Positions 59,278-64,000 of a DNA stretch of 64,000 nt are shown here, one piece after another. Numbering within the stretch: position 1 is the first letter of the stretch; each line of letters opens with the position of its first letter. Source of the DNA: Vulcanisaeta sp. JCM 16159 (GTDB taxonomy: Archaea; Thermoproteota; Thermoprotei; Thermoproteales; Thermocladiaceae); NCBI RefSeq assembly GCF_001316265.1, contig NZ_BBDN01000005.1, forward strand, positions 1 through 64,000. The letters run 5' to 3'. The notes under the pieces were generated by a model. The model was not told the origin of the DNA and made no database searches. It was given only the letters and a program-made list of their open reading frames with translations. Position numbers and translations under genes: made by a program.

Positions 59278-59807
59278 ATGCAAATAAGAAGTGCATTAAC
59301 ATTTATTCTTGGGATTATGTTAGTGGCATTGCTCATGTATGAAACCTTGACATTACACCCAAGCAATGGGCATAAAATGGCGCAAAAAGACTCATCACTT
59401 AATGGTGATCCAATAATATACATATCCTCACCCATGGTTAAGGCCTCCGGTTTCGTATCATTCGCCGCAGGTAATTATGATGGTATACCCGTTGTGGTTT
59501 ACAAGGCTGGAGGCCTTTATATGCCCTCAGGCAGATTATGATAGGCATAAGCCCCAACTACAACATAACACTCAGCATGAGCTCTGCCGAGATAAGTGAC
59601 ATAACCATATATGCCGCGAACATAACCGCAACGGTCTACATTATAGTACCAATTACCATAACAATAACTCCGCAGAATGTGAACTTACTATCCATACTCT
59701 CGACAATAGCCTCAGAATTGCTACCGCTCTATAATGTAAAGATTTACGCGTATTACATAAGCTCAGCGTCTATCTCGTACTCCTCAATTAAGGTATACAC
59801 CGGATAA
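59278..59807 (+). CDS. Secreted beta-rich protein, paralog of the next gene (one frame change)
   Basis: The N-terminus MQIRSALTFILGIMLVALLM is a signal peptide or anchor. The body continues KASGFVSFAAGNYDGIPVVV to MPSGRL, where the frame changes near 59540 (ATGA overlap), then NYNITLSMSSAEISDITIYA, ANITATVYIIVPITITI and VKIYAYYISSASISYSSIKV. The second part aligns by eye with the gene at 59935 (SLSMNSATLNNILVYAAGIT and NAYYVSVGSMSYNGLSV), which is one ORF, so I read these two halves as one protein of about 176 aa, though two overlapping genes are possible. Repeating Ser/Ile/Tyr strands suggest a beta-solenoid. Family unknown. Confidence 0.6.
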
Positions 59808-59934
59808 ATGTAAAATTTTTAACAAAGAATGAATTTTTGCATGTATTATTTTACAAAGATTAAATTTATAATGAGGAATATATACCATATTTATGAGATA
59901 TATTTTAAAAATAATCCAAAGCACTCCAAATTGT

Positions 59935-60540
59935 ATGAACTGGAAGCTAACAGTAATAGGTCTGGGATTTGTAATAGCGCTGCTTGTGGCAGCCTCAGTA
60001 TTTGGTATATCAAGTGATGCCAATATACCTGGTCCTGTAACGATTTACTATCCAACAGCAACATTAAGCGGAATCACTATGTATGGTTGGATTTACTCAA
60101 CAGCAACGGCACCTAATCAATACGCTCCCGTAATAGCCCAGAGCATTAGCTCAATAAATGCACCCGATGGTCAAACCATTAGTAAGTCAATAACGGTGCA
60201 ACTACCTAACCCGTTCATGCAGAATTGCCCAACCTCCACAGTGACAATAAATGCATCACTGAGCATGAATTCTGCAACCCTAAATAACATACTTGTGTAT
60301 GCTGCAGGTATTACAACCACGTCAGGTACACTTAATAATGTTGTAATAGTATCCTCTAGCCTACCATATGTTGTTAACCAAACAATTGGTAGTGCCACAA
60401 TGAATGGATTAACTGTTAATGCGTACTATGTTAGTGTTGGTAGTATGTCGTACAATGGTTTAAGCGTTACGGTTACCCCAGCCCTTATTACATGCAGCTC
60501 CTCTGGTGTATCAACAAGTAATACCGTTTCTGGGTCATAA
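59935..60540 (+). CDS. Secreted beta-rich protein of unknown family
   Basis: 201 aa from ATG 59935. The TATA box (tattttaaaa, about 59901) lies about 30 bases upstream, so the longer reading from 59893 is rejected. MNWKLTVIGLGFVIALLVAA is a signal peptide, with possible cleavage after SVFG. The mature part is rich in Ser, Thr, Asn, Ile, Val in short strands (TVTINASLSMNSATLNNILV, YAAGITTTSGTLNNVVIVSS, GSATMNGLTVNAYYVSVGSM). Two Cys (CPTS, CSSS) could form a disulfide. Likely exported or cell-surface. Paralog of the preceding gene. Confidence 0.7.
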   Translation: MNWKLTVIGLGFVIALLVAASVFGISSDANIPGPVTIYYPTATLSGITMYGWIYSTATAPNQYAPVIAQSISSINAPDGQTISKSITVQLPNPFMQNCPTSTVTINASLSMNSATLNNILVYAAGITTTSGTLNNVVIVSSSLPYVVNQTIGSATMNGLTVNAYYVSVGSMSYNGLSVTVTPALITCSSSGVSTSNTVSGS

Positions 60541-60657
60541 GTTATTTATTTATTTGATATTATTCAAAATATTATTTCTATTTTCCATATCTAATATATT
60601 TACCTAAAAAGGCTATATATAGATTAAGCTTTTAAGGAAGGTATTGGGTTAATTATT

Positions 60658-61314
60658 GTGGATTTCTTTACAAAGTTTGGCTTTATCTTAATTAACCTAT
60701 GGAAACGTAAGGTACTTGTCTTACCAATACTTTTTGGATTAAATTTACTTTCCTGGATATACTTTTGGATTAGGCCGTCATTACTTGGTTTTGCGTTGAT
60801 TATCCTCACCCTAGCTATTTTCCTAACCGTGATCTTTATCGGTGTAATACCTGTGGCTATTATTGAGGAGAATAATTACAGGGTCGATGTTGTCAGAAGC
60901 ATGGGACTTAACTCCTTTGTCTCGCTTATTGTGATTTATGCCCTGTTTATTTATGTCAGTTTAATCCTAATGGCTGTTATTAAGCCACCGCCGCTCCTCA
61001 TAGTAATGATGGCTCTCCTCTTTGCGCTACCCCTGACGCCCTTCGTGGTACTGGCCGTGTTAGTACCGCCGCTCGTGGGTTACTTTATGAAGGCAAGGTG
61101 GCGATCCCTCAGGGGTAGAATACCCTTCTGGGGCATTTACCTGGGTTTGTTGTCGGCTTTGATCCTATTGCTACTGCCCATAATGTACTTTAGGGTGCTT
61201 TTCGTCAGTGTGTCGCTGGTGGATTCCTTCATAATGGGTGGTGTGGTAACCATTCTTTCCCTAATACCGCTATTTTATCCCAAGCCCTTTATTTGTAAGG
61301 TACTAGGCTTGTGA
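60658..61314 (+). CDS. Polytopic membrane protein of unknown function
   Basis: 218 aa, intact, about five to six helices (VLVLPILFGLNLLSWIYFWI, GFALIILTLAIFLTVIFIGV, FVSLIVIYALFIYVSLILMA, LIVMMALLFALPLTPFVVLA, GIYLGLLSALILLLLPIMYF, VVTILSLIPLF). No family recognised. GTG start about 24 bases after a TATA-like gcttttaagg (60629-60638). Its stop overlaps the ATG of a 38-aa ORF. Confidence 0.7.
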   Translation: MDFFTKFGFILINLWKRKVLVLPILFGLNLLSWIYFWIRPSLLGFALIILTLAIFLTVIFIGVIPVAIIEENNYRVDVVRSMGLNSFVSLIVIYALFIYVSLILMAVIKPPPLLIVMMALLFALPLTPFVVLAVLVPPLVGYFMKARWRSLRGRIPFWGIYLGLLSALILLLLPIMYFRVLFVSVSLVDSFIMGGVVTILSLIPLFYPKPFICKVLGL

Positions 61315-61430
61315 TGATTTTCCTGGGTATATTAATGTGGTTAATAGTTGCTGGTGGCTTAACCTGGGGTTCCGTGCTTTCAATAATAAGTGGTGGATAC
61401 CTGTATGATTGGAAACCACGGAGTACGTGA
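61314..61430 (+). CDS. Very small membrane protein, 38 aa
   Basis: ATG overlaps the stop of the upstream membrane-protein gene (TGATG). The product MIFLGILMWLIVAGGLTWGS, then VLSIISGGYLYDWKPRST has one or two hydrophobic helices and a basic tail. The tight coupling supports a real small partner subunit. A TATA for the next gene follows at once (gatttaaata). Confidence 0.5.
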   Translation: MIFLGILMWLIVAGGLTWGSVLSIISGGYLYDWKPRST

Positions 61431-61507
61431 TTTAAATATAGCACGTGCATTTATGCATAAAATAATTATTACTGGTGTTTAAATAATTGTTAGCAAATAA
61501 CGATATT

Positions 61508-63583
61508 GTGCTAGCTAATAAGTATGGTCTACAACTTACTATAATAATAGCAGTGGCTGTTGCACTATCTCTGGTGTTACTCGGCCTATTTATATATGAT
61601 ATATACCAGGAGGGCCTTCTGGTTTCCTCAGTACCGCAGTGCCAAACCCTACCTGCCTATCAATTAAATACCAGAACTCCTATTAAGCACGTGGTCATAA
61701 TATTCCTTGAGAACCATAGTTCGATAATCTCTTTGGCGTATACCCAACAACGGCACCTTGATCAATTCATTAGTTAGCCAATTAACATTTCCCAATAACC
61801 TACTCACGATGAGTAAGATACCTAATTACCTACGGCCTGTGCCCATGGGTATATACTATACAAGGGATCCTAATGAGGGGTACATACCGTACCATGCCGA
61901 TTGGGACTATGGGAAAATGGATGGTTGGGTATGGGGCTCAGGACCGCAATCACTTTATTACTACACGGTTGATCAGATGGCGCCTCTTTGGGACTTGGCT
62001 GAGGAGTATGGACTCGCCGATAATTACTTCACGCCATACCTCTCAGAAAGCGCGCCAAACCACCTCTTCCTATACGCAGCCTATGCGCCGGTTATTGATG
62101 ATTACGGCCCACCGCCCTATATACCGGTTCAGGAGAGCATATTCGCGGAGTTATGCCAATACCATGTGAGTTGGGGCTACTACGTAGATCCTAGGGAGTC
62201 TCCGAGTCTCCTTGACATTAAGTACTTCTACGGCATTAGTAAGTACTCATCGTACATACAGACGTGGAGTGACTTCATAAGTGAGGTCATGAATGGTTCA
62301 TTACCGGCGGTCTCCTGGGTTATGCCAGACCCATTAACAGACATGGGGCCTCCAGGCAATATACTGTATGGTGAGGCTTGGCTTCTTTACATAATAAATA
62401 CGGTTGAGGAAAGCCCAATATGGAACTCGACAGTAATCTTCATAACATGGGATGAGTTCGGTGGTTATTATGACCATGTACTACCACCGATAATAAATGG
62501 CAAACCACTGGGTGTTAGGGTCCCCCTGATAGTAATTTCGCCCTATGCCAAGGAGGATTATGTGTCGCATACCTTGTTAACCCACGCATCGCTTATAGCC
62601 TTCATTGATTACAATTGGGGATTACCCGCTCTGAACAAGTACGTGCTGGAGAGCAACATACCCCTCGACTTCTTCTACTTCAACATGAGCAGGGAGCCAA
62701 TAATATTTAGTCGGGGGTTCCCATTAATAGGCAATGTATATTTATTACCTAACGTATCCAATTACGAGGGCCTATCAACCCTATACCCATTAACACCACA
62801 GATACCGCTCAATGAACTCCCATATCCAAGGTATGGCTATAGCAACATAACGTTGGCCGAACTAGGATCCACTGTTTATGTGAGTGAGGATTTTGCGTAC
62901 GTACCTGTGGTCTACACGCCACTGGTCCTATGGTTAATCATAGCCCTAACCATAGACCTGGCATCAGTATCACTATTACCCATAGGCAAGGGAAAGCTTA
63001 GTGCGTTACACATTAAGGTGCTTGGTATTGTTAATGGTTCAGTAATCGCCGCATCAGTAACTGGCTTAATAACCCTGACAACGGGCTTCCTTAATTACCT
63101 GGGCAATACCGGTGAGGCACCACCACTGCTGCTGGGGTACCTCATTGGCCTGGTTATCTTTCCGATGATTGGCATGGCACTTACACGCATCAGGGTGGCG
63201 CATACATTATTGTTCTTCTTTCAATCATTGTCCCAGTACTTCTTTACCTACTGATCTATGTTCAAGCCATTCAGTCCTTCCTAATGAGTGATGAACCATT
63301 GTTGATTTACGGTCTATTATCCACGGCGCCCGCCATGTTAATCACACTATTGTTTCTTAGGAATTACATAAGTAGTGGTAGGTGGGTCAAGGGCTCTGTT
63401 TATGTACTTTCGCTGGGGCTGCTTTCATACTTATTAATACTAGTAATTGCCCTTGTATACATAAGGCTATACCAACCTGGATTATCAACACTGTTACTAC
63501 CAACGGAACTACTGGGTCTCTCGTTGGCTATTGCTTGGTTTGTAACGTTAACGAGAAGCCCTAGTCGGGGTGATTCTTCGTGA
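61508..63583 (+). CDS. Membrane-anchored phosphoesterase (phospholipase C / AcpA acid phosphatase family), frame broken three times
   Basis: About 690 aa. N-terminal helix LTIIIAVAVALSLVLLGLFI, then IKHVVIIFLENHS(F)DNLFG, the metal-site Glu-Asn-His of the PF04185-type phosphoesterase family (frame changes near 61722 and 61765). Later DNYFTPYLSESAPNHLFLYA, VSWVMPDPLTDM, STVIFITWDEFGGYYDHVLP and RVPLIVISPYAKEDYVSH complete the alkaline-phosphatase-like site. From about residue 465 there are several C-terminal helices, continuing after a frame change near 63210 into the reading that ends SPSRGDSS. GTG 61508 lies 25 bases after TATA gtttaaata; TTG 61487 would overlap it. Acts outside the membrane on phosphoesters. 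Confidence 0.82.
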
Positions 63584-64000
63584 GTTATGACATCGCCATA
63601 ATAGGCTCTGGCGTTGTTGGTTTGTTTATTGCCTATGAACTTGCGCATTATAGGATTAGGGTCCTCGTTATTGATAGGGAGGTTGAGCCAGGTTTTGGTG
63701 TTTCAAAGGGCCATGCTGGGGTTATCCACGTAGTCCAGCCACCATTTAACTCACTAAGGAGTAAACTGGCCGTTGAGGGCAATAGGCTATATGATGGCAT
63801 TGCCAAGAGGCTTCACGTCAGGATTAGAAGGTTAAGCGCATTATTAGTGGCTAGGAACTTAGGTCACCTAATTGTGCTACCCGCCGTGTGGTTAATCCTT
63901 AATCGCGTGTATGGCAAACACGGCTTTAGGGTTAGGATAATTGGGCCGCGGGAATTACGTAGACGTGAGCCTAATGTTAATGGCTTGGGTGCAGTGGAGG
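63580..64000 (+). CDS. FAD-dependent oxidoreductase, GlpA/DAO-like, N-terminal part (cut by right edge)
   Basis: GTG 63580 overlaps the end of the phosphoesterase gene. SYDIAIIGSGVVGLFIAYEL is the GxGxxG FAD motif, VLVIDREVEPGFGVSKGHAG the ribose Asp/Glu region with a following glycerol-3-phosphate dehydrogenase-like segment, and PRELRRREPNVNGLGAVE the substrate-domain entry seen in GlpA/LhgO/DAO proteins. The frame is open to the window end. Likely glycerol-3-phosphate dehydrogenase or a 2-hydroxyacid oxidase. Pairing with a phosphoesterase fits glycerophosphate release and use; inference. Confidence 0.82.
   Translation, partial: MSYDIAIIGSGVVGLFIAYELAHYRIRVLVIDREVEPGFGVSKGHAGVIHVVQPPFNSLRSKLAVEGNRLYDGIAKRLHVRIRRLSALLVARNLGHLIVLPAVWLILNRVYGKHGFRVRIIGPRELRRREPNVNGLGAVE

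Noticed and set aside
59278-59807. Two separate overlapping secreted-protein genes
   Set aside because: Possible, but the paralog at 59935 carries both parts in one ORF, so a single frame-broken gene is simpler.
1696-63583. Programmed frameshifting as explanation of the broken genes
   Set aside because: There are dozens of sites with no common slippery sequence, and the tRNA also shows a deletion.
1-64000. CRISPR arrays, rRNA genes or transposases
   Set aside because: No regularly spaced repeats, rRNA sequence or transposase motifs were seen on reading both strands.

Overview
The window reads as chromosome of a hyperthermophilic crenarchaeon, most likely of the Vulcanisaeta/Caldivirga branch of the Thermoproteales (inferred from gene content and protein style; no search was run). 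Archaeal hallmarks are: GMP synthase as two separate subunits, a GHMP-type shikimate kinase, TrpB2-type tryptophan synthase, THEP1 NTPase, AbrB-PhoU regulator, archaeal STAND-like ATPases, and many leaderless genes whose ATG/GTG/TTG lies about 22-30 bases after a TATA box.

Layout. 1-3.4 kb: amino-acid permease (cut by the left edge), GMP synthase subunits and a purine phosphoribosyltransferase. 3.4-8.3 kb: an accessory-looking stretch with a strongly folded candidate RNA, gene remnants, and an overlapping AbrB-like / type IIG restriction-modification / small-ORF operon, ending at a tRNA-Gly(CCC) whose 3' end faces it. 8.4-19.4 kb: nearly the whole aromatic pathway (aroC, tyrA, DAHP synthase, aroB, aroE, aroD, aroK, a one-piece transketolase, aroA). 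19.5-26.2 kb: an orphan 2-oxoacid oxidoreductase gamma-type subunit, then trpC (minus) and trpA-B2-D-F-E-G. 26.3-31.7 kb: PEP synthase, an AbrB regulator, dihydroorotase. 30.9-35.9 kb: SUF Fe-S assembly (sufC divergent from two sufB paralogs and sufD). 36-43 kb: methyltransferase, AbrB-PhoU, THEP1, two ATPase genes carrying a shared inverted-repeat operator (one truncated), metallophosphoesterase, inositol-phosphatase family enzyme, small zinc proteins. 44-59 kb: acyl-CoA metabolism (acyl-CoA ligase, crotonase, DUF35 plus thiolase, fused hydroxyacyl-CoA dehydrogenase/hydratase, SCP2 proteins, a ThDP enzyme with a 2-hydroxyacid dehydrogenase, ADH, acyl-CoA dehydrogenase, acetoacetate-decarboxylase-like protein). 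59-64 kb: envelope proteins: two paralogous secreted proteins, membrane proteins, a membrane-anchored phosphoesterase, and an FAD oxidoreductase cut by the right edge.

How genes work together: PEP synthase and transketolase can supply PEP and erythrose-4-phosphate to DAHP synthase; the aro genes lead to chorismate and the trp genes and tyrA drain it. The 44-59 kb enzymes fit 3-hydroxybutyryl-CoA/crotonyl-CoA/acetoacetyl-CoA chemistry, as used in the dicarboxylate/4-hydroxybutyrate cycle or fatty acid breakdown.

A dominating property is that more than thirty conserved genes are interrupted by one to several single-base frame changes without loss of conserved residues, and the tRNA lacks one base in its T-stem. 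This pattern is best explained by indel errors in the sequence, not mass pseudogenization or recoding. I annotate such genes at full length and state where the frame changes.
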